NCBI RefSeq assembly: GCF_021730395.1
Contig: NC_069362.1
Span: 45,154,501 to 45,218,500, forward strand
Length of the DNA stretch: 64,000 nt
Direction of reading: 5' to 3'
Source: Mercenaria mercenaria
Lineage: Eukaryota; Mollusca; Bivalvia; Venerida; Veneridae
Shown: positions 36,621 through 49,130 of the stretch, one piece after another
Numbering within the stretch: position 1 is the stretch's first letter
Layout of the letters: every line of letters begins with the position of its first letter
Notes under the pieces: model-generated
What the model was told of the DNA's origin: nothing
What the model saw: only the letters and a program-made list of their open reading frames with translations
Databases searched by the model: none
Program-made: the position numbers and the translations under genes

Positions 36621-38099
36621 AGCCACGTTCTAAAAACGCAGCTTCCCTAAACTTAAATCCAGCACGCGGACGCGCACACGACCAACACGCACACTCACAG
36701 AAAGCAAACATACAAGGACAAAACGAATAAATAACGGAACACAGCGAGGCACAGTCTTGGAACGGTCCGTGGCGAAACCACCACTGAGGAGCCGGGGATA
36801 GTGTTTGCTGTTTATATAGCATGCATTGGTAAAATAATATCAATTCATGCGAATGATAAAGGACTGTCATTGCCCTTTTTCCTCTGTCCTCCTTTCTGGC
36901 ACGAGAATATTGCTAAAATATGTTTATATAAAGCACTTTTCTTCAGGACATTTTGTTTTTGAAAAACAAAATCAGACTTTGAGTAGTCAGCTTCTTGAAC
37001 GTTGAGAAATGACTTTCCGTTGAGAAGAAACACTCGCAATGTTATCTTATATGAACATCTTACTACAGTTTTCTACACTTGACAAAAAAGGTAGCACTTG
37101 CACATTTAACGGGCAATATGTGGTAAAACCTAATACTCTATCTTTTTGTTCCCGGGCAATTTCATTGAAAGCAGCTGCTATTTCACCGCTGAAAAGCATT
37201 TAGTCATTTTCGATTTTTGCCCCCGCAAATTTTCTCGACTTGGTTGAGCATGCAGAGCTCATACAAATCGATTTGATGATTTGCTGTTGGTATGTGCATT
37301 TTACCCTACTGAGCTGTTATGACACATACATATTGCAAAATAAATGAAAAAGAAAACAATAACCTATACAAAAATGTTCAAGTAGTACGAATGGACGTGT
37401 CCTCGCGTCTGCACAGAAATCATATTTTTATTTAAGAATAATATATTGTACTTAATTTACTAAAATATGTTTTGCATGTTAATCATTGGAAAACGAGTTT
37501 TAAAACTAAAATCTTTGCCGAAGCCGTCAGTAGGCGTTTCCGTCAGTGCCAATGCGCATGAATGCATTTCAGTGCTAAATGTGTTAAACAATTGATCAAC
37601 TTAACAACTGATCAACTTATCATTTTCTATTTTGAACGTCAGTTTGGATGAACTTTGATAAAATTGAAGATTGAGATATTTATATCATTGATATATTATA
37701 AGAAAGACAATTACAAACAATTAAAAGTAGATGTCGAAAAACTCAAGGTCACTAGCAAAATCAAGTAATATAATAAAAATAATAACAAAACGTACGTAAA
37801 GAAATAAACAGTAATGCTATTATAGTTACAGTTTTCTTGTGTCATTTGAAAATTATGTAAAATTTGATATAATTTAATGATATTTACTACCAAAGCTTTC
37901 AGTCAATTTTTGTTTTGACACACCATCTCAGAATCTGATAACAGAAAAATAACAAAACTGTCATTGTAAAGCATCTTTCTTCAAATATTCGGAAAATTGA
38001 AACATTCACATAATTTATCAATTTATGCTATTTAAAAGATTGGCCGTATTTGACTACTTTATGACTCACTTAAACTTTGTTCAGGGTGAAGTATTAATA
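36621..38099. other. Intergenic; one GC-richer patch
   Basis: 36655-36800 is a GC-richer patch with CACGCGGACGCGCACACG and GGAACGGTCCGTGGCG, and may be a fragment of a dispersed repeat; a similar CACGCACGTGCACAAG patch is at 43080-43150. No gene is seen. Confidence 0.4.
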
Positions 38100-38960
38100 T
38101 AGGTGGATTGTTCGGCGTCCGTCATCCATCGTCCTGTGTACGACGTCCTGTATCCGTCGTCCTGCTGTAACGGTATTTACTCAAATGTCTTCACCTTTGA
38201 AACTACTGATCATGACACCCTAATGGTCAGAATTACACAAAACTTGGTTTGTAGCATTCTGGCAGTGAACTTTTTCATTTTATTAATTGATTCTGATAGG
38301 CCTTTTTTAATAGTAACCTAAGCTTAAACTAGAAAACCTTTAAGCAGCTTCTAAAAACAAATCTTTAAACAACTTCTGTGCATGAGCTATTTGAGAGAAC
38401 GCCACTTAAGTTTGTATATAGCATTCTAGCTTAGACTTCTCTGAAGATTTTATCAAGTGGTTCCGACTGACACATTTAAAGAGCCACAAGAGCAAAACTA
38501 AAATCTTTATACGACTTCTTCTTATGGACTCTTTCACAGACATTCACCAAACCTGTTTTAATATCAGTCTTGCATGGGCCTCTTCCAGTTCGTTTAAATT
38601 GTTCTGCATGACTCCAGCAGAGCTAAACTAGAAAATATTATTTAAATGAATCTTTCCATGAAACACTTGATGGATTTTCACCAACTTTGTCTTAACAAAA
38701 TTGCCCTTTTTGGAGTCAACAGAGCAAGAAGGGAGTACAAAGCCTTCGAAAACTGTTCTTTATCAGCCTGTGAATGCTTTTTCACCAGACTTGAACCACA
38801 TCTTCTCTGCATAGAGTTCTCTCTAATTTGTCCGTATGTATTTCTTTTTTTAAAAAAGGGGAAAAAAAAACTCATTCCCATGGTCCACCTGATGGACAAA
38901 ATCTATTCTGTAACACCCTTAGTTGGACCTCTATCAAGTTCGTTCAATAGTAAAAAAGGG
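38100..38960. repeat. Degenerate tandem repeat beginning with CGTCC-rich head
   Basis: It starts with repeated CGTCC/GTCGTCC words (38115-38165). Degenerate units of about 150-190 bp follow, each with an AAACTAGAAAA(C/T)-type junction (AGAGC/AAACTAGAAAA near 38328, 38498 and 38628) and a TTTCAC(C/A)-AA motif. I recall this organisation from dispersed bivalve repeats. The open frames across it look spurious. Confidence 0.5.
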
Positions 38961-40125
38961 TAAAAACATATACTGGCAAAAAGTAAAAACATATAACTTT
39001 GATTAACTTTAAATAAACTGCTTAATAGATGTTCTCCTTTTCCTAAGGTCAGCGACTAGGGCCCATACGGGTGTCATGATATATTTTTTAAAATGATTCA
39101 ATTTGGAATTATAACATATTATGGTATCGTAAACACTCTCTGGATTTCATTTGCTGAAATCTTCAATGGTTGGTTTATTTAGAAAGTATAAAAAGCTATA
39201 TTTGTTTTAAATGTTTTTTCAAGTATCTATACATATAAAACAAAATTGAGTATAGTTATTATGACTACAAAAATGTGTAAGTCACGGAAGAGAACAGAAT
39301 ATCTTACCCGTCATCAAGTTTTGAATAAGGCTCAGAGAAATTTTGTTGAATGAATTCATATCTTTATACCCTCATCATTATGTGCAGCGACAGATAGCTA
39401 AACCCATAAATAAAAATAGTATAAAAACACAATTATGTGGCATAGTTCTTTGAAGTAGACAGTCATGTACAAAATGCAGTAAAACGTTTAAGGTTTAGGA
39501 GTATATTTTGAAAACACAGAAATATTTGATAAACGAACAACATCTTTACCAACAATCTACCTGACCATTATGTGTTCTGCCCATTATGTGTTCTGGTGTT
39601 GTTTGTTTTCCCCGCAAAGTCTTAAGTGCAGGAATTATTATTAGATGTAAGTCTTGCTAAAATATAGATCAGTAAGATATTCTATTAATTGTAGTGGCCT
39701 ACAACTTTTTGTTGTGACGAGCTCTCAACGATCAAATTGGTTGGATATATTTAATGATTTAGAATATATTTCAAAAAACGAAAAGGGTTTATATAGTTTC
39801 AAAATTATGAAACATATTCAAAGACTTTAGCGAGTGAAGTTTTATAAAGCGTTAAAAGTCACTTTAAATGTTCATAATGATATAAACAAGTACCGTACCC
39901 GATCGATTAAGCCTTCAAGGTCGGTCATTAATCGCTTAAGTTACTACAATAACAGAATTAAGCAGTTGAAGTGTTAAAGTATCATGTGATTCGCGGTTTT
40001 CCGAATGCATCAATCAGAACGATTGGATAATATCAGGGAGGTACATCATGTCATTTTGGATATTTATTCATTTGAGAGACCTATATAGTTAGCTTACACT
40101 TGTATCTCAGATTATTTTTAAAGAC
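38961..40125. other. 5' flank of gene C
   Basis: No repeat or gene recognised. A TATATAG box lies at 40082-40088. Confidence 0.45.
40082..40088 (+). promoter_or_regulatory. Possible TATA box of gene C
   Basis: TATATAG 38 bp upstream of the gene C ATG. It would imply a very short 5' leader, so it may be coincidental in AT-rich DNA. Confidence 0.2.
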
Positions 40126-40408
40126 ATGGCGAAAGCGTTGTCTAACAAAAAGCCTAGGTACATACATACCTCGTTAACATCAAACTTGGAATTGCGTGAC
40201 AGAGAAAAGTCTGTTCCTGAGTCAACAGAGACCGTCGAGTCAACTTTGAATGACTATGCTGTCGTAAGACAATCTGCATCACCGCACTGCACAAGAACAG
40301 AGATCGCTTTAGTTATTGTTATAATTATTGCTTTAGGTATTGTCACGTCACTTATTGTCACTTTAACAACGAAGAAAGATGACGGGGATGGAGGAAAACA
40401 AACAACAG
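40126..40408 (+). CDS. Gene C exon 1: cytoplasmic tail and transmembrane anchor
   Basis: 94 codons plus one base. The hydrophobic core IALVIVIIIALGIVTSLIV is followed by TTKKDDGDGG. Donor GTTGTA is weak but keeps phase 1, as in gene B. The cytoplasmic sequence is unlike that of gene B. Confidence 0.78.
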
Positions 40409-43400
40409 GTTGTATATTTACATGAATTTATTTTTTTTTGTTTCTTGAATTTTTAGATATATATTAGAATTAATTTATTTACGCACACATATTAATCTGA
40501 CTACGACAATCACTTCATTTACTATTATTTTTTCATCCATTTATCTACAATACTATTAAATGTTTAATCATATTATCGTAAAATTAAACTAAACGCAAAA
40601 TGGTCAAATTATTGTTATATATACATCGACGTCATACTTTTTCAAAGGTGATGCCATACAGGCAACGACATCCCCGTTGCAGGAAACAACTGGCACCACA
40701 ATGGGTAAGTTAAAATATTTTAACATGCAATTGTTTTATGTCGTTTTAATAAAATAACTTATTTGAACTCGTACTGATTGGAAAAAAGATCTTTTTTGAA
40801 AAAGTTAGTGGTAATATTTCCTCTGGTAGCTATTATGCATTTATAAATGTTTATCGAAGTTTTCAAACAGCTGTTTGTTGTCTGTTAATTTTCTGCATGA
40901 CATCTTCTATTTCATGACGGATTAGAGGGCAATCTTTGGGCACCTTGGGAAGACTGGACACTATGTACAGCCACCTGCGGTTCTGGCATTCATAAACGCT
41001 ATCGTAGCTGTACTGCAGAAAAATCATCAAAATGCTCGGGAAATTATGTCGAGACAAAAATTTGTACGGAGGCAACATGTCCAGGTGCGTTAGTCAGAAT
41101 ATATTACATAAATCAAATCGTGTTATCTAGTTTAAATGGTACTTACTTTTTAATTGTAGCCACCAACGCAAAAAGAGAAAGACAGACAAGTTTTATTGCA
41201 AATGATCATCATTTAAACGGTGAAGATGCTGACAATTTGCACGGTTACATATTTTTTATCTGCCGGAAGCCTTGTATCTTTGTAAAACACTTCTATTTTA
41301 TTGTTTATCAGCGATCTTGTATCAAATTTAGTACATTCAGGATCAGCAGCATATTATTTGGCACGTACCTACTTTTTCTCCTACACTGTTTTGATGTATT
41401 TTTATTTTGAATCATCCCAAGCATATGGCAAATGGACGACATGGACACCATGGAGTAGTTGTGATGTCTCTTGTGGCGGAGGAACTCAAACACGGGCTAG
41501 AACTTGTGCTATAGTAGACCCCACCAATCTCGACTGTGTTGGGAAACCTTCACAAAATAAAACATGTTCCATCTGGGAATGTCCAGGTATGTATTATTTT
41601 TTTTTATATTTCCGTTTTTTTTTCAAAATATATCCATAACCGCATTTTTTTGCCTGTCTGTGTCTGCAGTGATAAGACCGCTATGTTCTGTGCAGTTGTT
41701 GTAATTTAGAAAGGAGGAACTAGTTAATGCCTTAAATATTGTATCATTGGCCGTTATTTAGACATCACGGAGCCAAACATATGGACTTGAGGGGTAATTT
41801 TCCTTTGCATTTTGCTGTCTAAAATTCATTGTTACCTTGCATTTTTAATATTGCGACATTCATCTGAAGGTTTGTCCCTGCAAAGACAATATCATAGTGA
41901 CATGCCTTGACGGATAAATGATCCATAAAACTGAAATAAATCGTGTAAAATAGATACCCTTGAAGTAGATAAAGTTAATGTATCTAATTTTCATGACAGA
42001 TTGTAGCAGAACATGTGCAATTGGAACTCTTAACACCGACTGTGATACTTGCATTTGTGAAGGAACGACCGTCACGGGAAGGGTTAGTGCATTGACAACA
42101 GGCAATCCCGTGAGCAATGCAGCGTTTTATGCTAGTACCGCGCCGCTCAAAGTATTGACTCGAAGCAATTCAACCGGTTTCTTCGCACTGAATGCAACAT
42201 GTATAGCCACAGAACTACTTGTTGTCAGGGATGGTTTTATTGATGCTCTTGTGGAAGTAAATAATTTATACATGGAAATTACCATGAATAGACGGGGTAA
42301 TAAATATTTTTCTGTATGTTTTATCAATTACGTATTTCAATAAACATCGCCAATGTCTTTTGGAATATGGTTTAGATTGCTCACATGGTGTGAAATACCA
42401 AACATATGGATGGCTTCTTTACATAAAGTATTCTACGCCCCAGGTGGGTCTCGATGGGGCAAGTGATTTAATGTCAGCGATATTAAGCTATCGGTCACGG
42501 AGGTCAGCTTTTCTCAAAAAAATATAACATGCTTGAATAAGGAAAAGCTTTACTTTCTTAAGATACGTGCACTCAAAAAATACTTTGACCATAGGAATAA
42601 TAAAATCACTCAGTAGCTGCTGGAACCAATAATTTGAGTCAAAGCCTGTTTATGTAACTTACTTTTATGGATCCTTAATATGTTTATTAAGTACCACGTG
42701 GCGAATCACTGATTTAGTCAAACCTGTCATCTTCCGTGGGTGTTCGTAACATTTCATTTGGTCTGTTGGTATAATACAGCCATCATAATGGACTGAACAG
42801 ACAACGTAATGAACTTTATTGTTCCAAATCCGTTTTACTGTATTCAGTTGTATCGCCATATAATGTAGCAAAAAAGCTTAGGGTAGATTTTCCGGAAGCA
42901 TAGAGCACTCCAAACACAGCCTCCGAGCCATGCATCGCAAAGTAGGACCGCAGACGGGTTGCTTTAAAAATCTAACAAGTACATTTAATTATTTGTAAAA
43001 AAAACAAAAGTGGGTAAGAAGAGATAAAAAGATGAGGGTTTTGGGGAAAGTTGGAAAAGCATGTATGAATTTTCAACAGGGCCCGCTCCAAAATCACCGC
43101 AAATCACAGCAGCGCAAACACGCACGTGCACAAGACAAACACGCACAGTAACTTTTATAAAGGAATATTGGGGTTTAAAATTAACTGCAGCGGCAACAGT
43201 TGCTCTTGTGTAAGTATATATCCCGTAAAGAAATGTTACTTAATAAACAAAAAAGTTCTGTTCTCCTGCATCACGTATTTTATTATGTATATATGCATTT
43301 CATTATGAATATAAAAATTGCATTTATCTTGTAACAGTTTTGCCGTACCTGACAGAAATGCCACAGTCAAGAAGGCGATTAGTTGGTGAGGATGTGTCGT

Positions 43401-44055
43401 TTTGTTGTACAGCTGCTGCAAATCCAACTATCGAGTATTATGAATGGTATTTTTGCAGCTTATATGCATATGATATATCGCTCTCTGATTTACCTTAATT
43501 TATGTAATACTTTTCATTTGCTGACTCACAAAATATTGTTGATAATACGCCAACATTGAAATATGTATATATAATCTTTTTTAAGCAGTTAATATTTTTG
43601 TTAATTAACTATGAATTTCATTTTAATTCTTTGACATGTTCGATTATTCCTGCCTTCGATTTACATTTTAATTTCCAAATGAAATTTCTTGAAAATATGG
43701 TTCTTTTCATCTTCCTACAATATGAATTGTATGATGTTTTATATTGCTAGGCTTAAGGAAGGCATTCTGTTGAAGGAATCGCTACAGAATACAAGCAAGC
43801 TTACTTTAACTAATCTTAAAACTAATGACAGTTCAAAATATCAATGCAGAGCCAATAGCCAGGCAGGCGCAATTTTATCTCCTACCGCTACACTCTCCGT
43901 GAAAGGTTAGCCATTCCATTATTCCATTATTATGTATTGTTATATTGTTTTCCACGCCCAAGTTATGTAATGCACATGAAATAATACAACGTAAATGCAT
44001 GCTTGTAAAGATTTTTTTTAAAGGTGACCACGTACGATTAGGTTGATATAACTGC

Positions 44056-44087
<32 letters not shown>

Positions 44088-46266
44088 TTATACAGAGTTT
44101 TCTGGGGATTTCTGTGCTGACGCTCTACAACAGAAGACAATAGCTTTACCCGATGACTGTGTTCAGGCTAGCACAAATACAGCAACTTTCGAAGTCGGGG
44201 AATGTATATCTAAAGGTTGCAGGGAATATACAACAGCCGAATCTGGCACATGTCATGACGAAACGTGGTCATGTTGTACAGTTGGGGAAGCAGTCTTGGA
44301 AACAATTCAATGTTCCGGATACGAACTCGATGTAATTATTGTAAGGGCCTGTAGCTGTGCTCCCTGCACGAGTAATTCCCTGGAAATTTCTCTGACGGCG
44401 CTTGGATTAGAGGATGGATTACCATTAAAATATGGAGACGTCTTGGTAAATGGTATTTTCAAAGGCTACACAAGTGGTTCTGGAATGTTTAATTTCGAAG
44501 TTACGAGAAATTCAACGAAAATAAGTATTAAATTGATAGATAATTTTGTCAAGCAATACCTTCCTGCAGTAAAGATCGTTGAAATCACAGATGATTTGAA
44601 TGGGATACTCCATTTTGACATTTGGATGATTAAAGCCGCGCAACCTGTTGAAATTGACTCCAGAGTAGAAAATACTTTAATAGCGGGTGGAACAGTTGAT
44701 AATGCAACTGAACCAATAATTCAGATATCGATTCCAGCTAATGCATTTTATTACATTAACGGTACCCCGTACGCTGGAACAGTAGAAGCCAGTCTTACTT
44801 TTCTTGATCCAACTAATAATACAGTTTTGCAAAATATTCCTGGCGTGTTTCAGTTTGTTGATGAGGAGGGACAGACAGGGCTCCTCGCATCCCTCGGTGT
44901 TTTTAATCTGTACTTTGAAGATACGGTTGGAGAAGGTCTCGTCTTAGATGATGTTGCTGACATGTATATACCATCAGAACTTGACGAGCAAATCAACGAC
45001 CAGAGTATTAAATTATGGAAACTTAATTCAGAAGCAGGAGTTTGGGAGTATGTGACGCCTGGTACAGGAATGAGAAGACGAAAAAGACAAGTTAGTACTG
45101 GTTGGATCGGCGAAATAGATTGGACGAACATTGACAGACAGGACTGGTGGAATTATGATGATGTTAAATCGTTAACCCAGGACCCTTGCTACTTCAAAGT
45201 ACGTTTGTTCATGGACCAAAAACTTTCGGAAAACATCGCTAACCCCATAGCATCAGTTAAAGCTGAATACCATTATATTCGGAATAAAATTGTAACAAGT
45301 TTTAGGCACACTATATCTTATCCAGAAAATGAATGCTTATATGCCATTTGTGAAAACAAAATTACTTATTTGTCACTTTATTATTCCGCGGGAAATGAGA
45401 ACAGGGCATTGTTTGCAGCGCTACCCAAATTTGGGGAAAACAGTCTTTATCATGAATTAATGGATGAAAACAAAGTTCTGAAAATTCAAACGATATCCTC
45501 TTATGATGGACCTTTTTATAATGATAAAAACAAATGTGAAGCTTCAACTACTGCCGATTCTCATCTTAGATACTTTTATAGGGAAACTAGTGAAGGATAT
45601 ACTTTTAACTATATATACGTGCAGGTGAAAGCAGAAACAGATGAAGAACGGAACACACAGACTAAAATCAGCCGAAAAACATGGTTTCCAAATCGACCGT
45701 CCAAAGGTTATAAAGCTTGTTATATGAAAGTACGGTTTATTTTTGAGGGAGATAAGTCTCTAGCTCAGCATGAATACTTCAAATTAGAGGCAGTAAGTTA
45801 CGGCGGAACAAACACAAATATTAAGAATGAAATGCTTGGCACTCGAATTTATTATATTAAGACTTTTGAAAAAACGTCTTCGCTGTGTGTCGAGTATAAA
45901 TGCAGTGGACCATTAGTGGTAGTATTTGCAGATGAAGAGTCTGATAACACAAAAGTTGAATTAAAATGGACGCATTCTGGTAATTGTTTAGAATGTAATG
46001 TTACAGAAGAAGCAGATTTCGTTTCAAACGATCCTACTGGCTTGAACAGATCACAGCTTCATAGTAAAAATGGAATATACGAGCTCTATGCACCCGTAGA
46101 CAGTGTCCCTAATAGTGGTCTATATTCTGGCGAAAGTTACAATAATGATTTGGAACAAGCGAAAACAAATTCGAAACTGGAGTGTCGATCAGGGAAATCA
46201 TACAATTATGATGAGAACAACCCAGACCGTGGGGTGGCTGTTACATTCTCTTGTAAAAACAAGTAA
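40126..46266 (+). CDS. Gene C: membrane-anchored CILP-like protein with two TSP1 repeats and an Ig domain (8 exons)
   Basis: Exons 40126-40408, 40648-40704, 40926-41084, 41422-41586, 42000-42296, 43338-43446, 43751-43905 and 44096-46266 sum to 3396 bp, giving 1131 residues and a stop, in frame throughout. Cytoplasmic residues 1-58 carry a YAVV (YxxPhi) motif. A transmembrane segment at about 59-80 is followed by a short Thr-rich linker, TSP1 about 114-166, TSP1 about 167-221, the Cys-rich and regulatory-like domain about 222-320, Ig about 321-408, and the CILP region 409-1131 with RRRKR at 45073-45087. Cleavage there would split the ectodomain and could release the C-terminal part; this is inferred from the motif. 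The gene spans only 6 kb against 14 kb for gene B, mainly because introns 1 and 2 are short. AATAAA at 46738 is the nearest polyadenylation signal seen. Confidence 0.9.
40648..40704 (+). CDS. Gene C exon 2: short Thr-rich linker microexon
   Basis: 57 bp, phase 1-1, after TTTCAAAG and before GTAAGT. It encodes DAIQATTSPLQETTGTTM. It is placed by phase, splice sites and the matching Thr/Ser exon in gene B. Confidence 0.65.
40926..41084 (+). CDS. Gene C exon 3: first TSP1 repeat
   Basis: 159 bp reading LWAPWEDWTLCTATCGSG, an RYRSC segment and an EATCPG end. All six Cys are present. Acceptor GGATTAG, donor GTGCGT. Confidence 0.85.
41422..41586 (+). CDS. Gene C exon 4: second TSP1 repeat
   Basis: 165 bp reading YGKWTTWTPWSSCDVSCGGG and ending SIWECPG. 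Donor GTATGT. It is the closest match to gene B exon 4. Confidence 0.87.
42000..42296 (+). CDS. Gene C exon 5: Cys-rich segment and carboxypeptidase-regulatory-like domain
   Basis: 297 bp. DCSRTCAIG with a CDTCIC cluster, then TVTGRVSALTTGNPVSNAAF, NSTGFFAL and VVRDGF motifs of the beta-sandwich module. Donor GTAATA. Confidence 0.8.
42297..43337 (+). other. Intron 5 of gene C
   Basis: Mostly featureless. 42890-43150 contains GC-richer words (CAGCCTCCGAGCCATGCATCG, CACGCACGTGCACAAG) that look like pieces of a dispersed repeat. Confidence 0.4.
43338..43446 (+). CDS. Gene C exon 6: Ig domain first half
   Basis: 109 bp, acceptor TTGTAACAG, donor GTATTT. It contains GEDVSFCCTAAANP and YYEW at the junction. 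Confidence 0.82.
43751..43905 (+). CDS. Gene C exon 7: Ig domain second half
   Basis: 155 bp, one codon shorter than in A and B, phase 2-1. It contains TNDSSKYQCRANSQAG. Confidence 0.82.
44056..44081. repeat. AT dinucleotide microsatellite next to a splice acceptor
   Basis: An uninterrupted AT run ending about 14 bp before the acceptor of the last exon of gene C, where a pyrimidine tract would normally be. Confidence 0.8.
44096..46266 (+). CDS. Gene C exon 8: CILP C-terminal region
   Basis: 2171 bp, opening EFSGDFCADALQQK after ACTTATACAG and ending GVAVTFSCKNK. RRRKR lies 325 codons into the exon, exactly as in gene A. GYKACYMKVRF and SYGGTN are kept. Confidence 0.9.
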
Positions 46267-49030
46267 ATTATAAATACAAATTCTTATTCAGTTACGATAT
46301 GCACTATATGCATGTTCATCAGTGTCGCTCAGTTACCTGACAATATTTGTCTTACAGATATGCGAAGTGTCTCTATTAAAAGTATTTGATATGTTGTTTT
46401 TTCTTTGAGATTTATGCCAAATGTTTCACATGCATTATAGATTTAGAATATTAGCAGCTGCAGTTTTTTAATTTTCGTTAATAATATGACAATTGTCATA
46501 CATTGACAAAGCGTGCATTACCCTGTTTTCGTTGTATATGTTACAGTTATATATTACATTATGTCTTATCAACTGAAATACGCATTAAACATATGGTTTT
46601 CTTCTCATCGGATCTTTTTATGCTGTTTGTTAAGTATCAAAATTTGACAACCTATGAGATAAGATCTCATTTTGCAAACGACTTGAAAACGTATGATTTA
46701 GAAACTTGTCGTTCTTGACAAAATATTATCATGTCTGAATAAAGAAGGTATATAAGACTTAAGACAATTTTAGTTTGAAATACTATTCAGATGTAAACAG
46801 ATACAAATGTAGACATGTAATAAATTGTCACAAAGAACAGTCTAAACGTTTTCTTCATACATATATAATGTCGTCATCAGTTAACGGAGGCTAGAGACGA
46901 ATCACAAACGAGATTTAAACCTGGTCCGTATGTTTGTGTGTGTTTTAAGATTGAACATTTTTACAAAGACAACGGGAAAATATATCACAAATACGTCTGA
47001 AGCAGAAAATATATCTCCATTTGACAAAAACTAATGACGCATGCTTACGTCAGCATGCAACGATTTGAAAAAAAATATGCTGTAGAGACTTATACAATGC
47101 CCTCTTTACCCAAGGGAAACAAACCTGTCCATGGTATGCAATGGAAAAAGAGTCTATCAATGTCACCTGCAATGATTACTCAGTCGTACATCTAATAGGC
47201 CTTAATTATTTTCTCATATCTATAGATATTTTTCTCATAATTTGAGGCACATATACATAGGTAGCAGATATTGTTTACTTTCCGTCATTGGCTTTATCCG
47301 TATACTGTCCTTGTAAAATTCCTTAAATGATCTAAATAGTTAACAGCTCATTCATAAATTTTACGGCAGAAAATGTCACAATGACATGCTTTGATCACAT
47401 ACACATGGAGTCAGGAACGTGTCTCCATCCTCCTCTGTCCCTGCCAACTGTTAGCTATTTTTTTTGCATTATAACACGTACTGAGTATAGGTAACGATTA
47501 TAAAACGTTTTTTCTTTTACAATTTCGAAATGCACTTTTTTACCTTTATTGCTGTTCAAAAGTAAAATTTGGAAACAATAGTTGATTTAGCTTCTAAATT
47601 AGCACCTAACTATGCTTATTACGTGTCATAATGCTGAACATAATGGCAGAGGAAGAGGCAGAGAGGTGGGGTGGGAGTGTGCCTAACCCTAAGTGTATGT
47701 GTTTTTGATTTTATATTCACATACTTTTTTCTTTTCAAACCGCTGACAAAGGACCAAATAAAGCCTTTACTAAAACCTATGTGTAACAATCAAGGCTTAG
47801 AGATAAAAGTGCATAATTTGCAGGAGGCTTTAGCAGAGAGTTCTCCATTTTTTTCCCAAGGATCTTTTTTTCAGCTAACTCTTTTTTCGAAAAATGATAC
47901 GTTGAGTATTTAATCAGATTGTCGATTAGGATCCATTTAATTACAAATATATATAACTTGTGTCTACTTGAAGTGTGTGATGTTATGTAGAGAGCATATT
48001 GAAAACGACTATAAAGTAAAAGAAGTAAGAGGTAATTAACAGGTGAGTAATTTAACTGTATACTGAAACGGCCGAGATACTTGTACTGTGAAGTTACCAA
48101 TATTTGTAGGGAATAAATTTCGTTTGATTTCCTTGTTCATAGAAACGTCCCAAACGTCACGAATTCATATCCCGATGAAACCGCATTTTTTGGATGAAAC
48201 CAAGAAAGTCCATGTCTGCGAAAAAGAATAATTTCATAGTGTTCTATTTCAAATAGACATTTGTTAAAGGAAAGGAACACAAATGCGCTTCTTAAATTTA
48301 CGAAGTTTAATTCATTAAGATGTTTGTTAATAATACTCTGTGCCTGGTCGAGCATTGCAAGGAATGCAAAAAAGTAAATTCGCTACATGAAGATATATTA
48401 TCATTATTAGTAGAGGGGAATTAACCAACTAGGTGGAAGATAACCAAAAATTTCTTTCTTCCCAAGATTTTCATCTATAAATCAGGTATTTAGATATATT
48501 ATTTTAGGTATCAAGGGAAAAAACACAACTAATCAGTTTCCTCCTCCATGCCCCCACCCTCTTACCATCTATCATTACAGCCTAAGGTGTCATGCTACTC
48601 TGCCACTTTCGGTGTACTGTTTGATTCGACAGCGCTTCTCCCTTAGCTCCAGTATAATAACATAAATAGCCCAACGTCTACGATAAGAAAATGTGGAAGC
48701 TGCATACAGAAAGATCTAAACCAAAGGAAATCAAATGATTAAAAAACAGAAATACTTGTATGGAATAGCTACATACTACAAGACGACAGGTGGGCAATTT
48801 AGGTCACAACCTGAATTAATGTGTGTTCATAAATTCGTATGAAAATTTATTCAGTAAATCCCTTTTAAGTATAGTATAAAATATAGATGAATAACTATCT
48901 TACACTGTAGAAACCAATCAACTTAATACATCAAGTACTGTGCTTAAAACACGGTTGTGATGTAATCCTTTGTTAGTTTTGTCCATTATATAGGTTATTG
49001 TACCGAAACCGTTCTATACACACGATTATT
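46267..49030. other. Intergenic 3' of gene C; nothing recognised beyond AATAAA
   Basis: AATAAA at 46738-46743 is a candidate end signal for gene C. The remainder is AT-rich without supported genes. Confidence 0.5.
46738..46743 (+). promoter_or_regulatory. Candidate polyadenylation signal of gene C
   Basis: AATAAA 471 bp after the stop, in GTCTGAATAAAGAAGG. Confidence 0.35.
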
Positions 49031-49130
49031 TTACTATACCTGTCCATTATTAACCTTAACTGTCCATTCTTAAAATAACAGATACTTTAAGAATGGACAG
49101 GTACAGGTTAATAATGAACAGGTATAGTAA
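49031..49130. repeat. 100-bp near-perfect palindrome
   Basis: The arms start TTACTATACCTGT and end ACAGGTATAGTAA, with inner pairs TTAACCT/AGGTTAA and CTGTCCATTCTTAAA/TTTAAGAATGGACAG. Loop of about 10 bases. Probably a foldback MITE. Confidence 0.85.

Noticed and set aside
36541-36870. 109-residue minus-strand frame with Cys-rich stretch
   Set aside because: It crosses a GC-richer repeat-like patch and has no recognisable motif or splice context.
41120-41410. 96-residue frame between the two TSP1 exons of gene C
   Set aside because: It lies in intron 3, has no domain, and overlaps the frame of the next exon only by chance.
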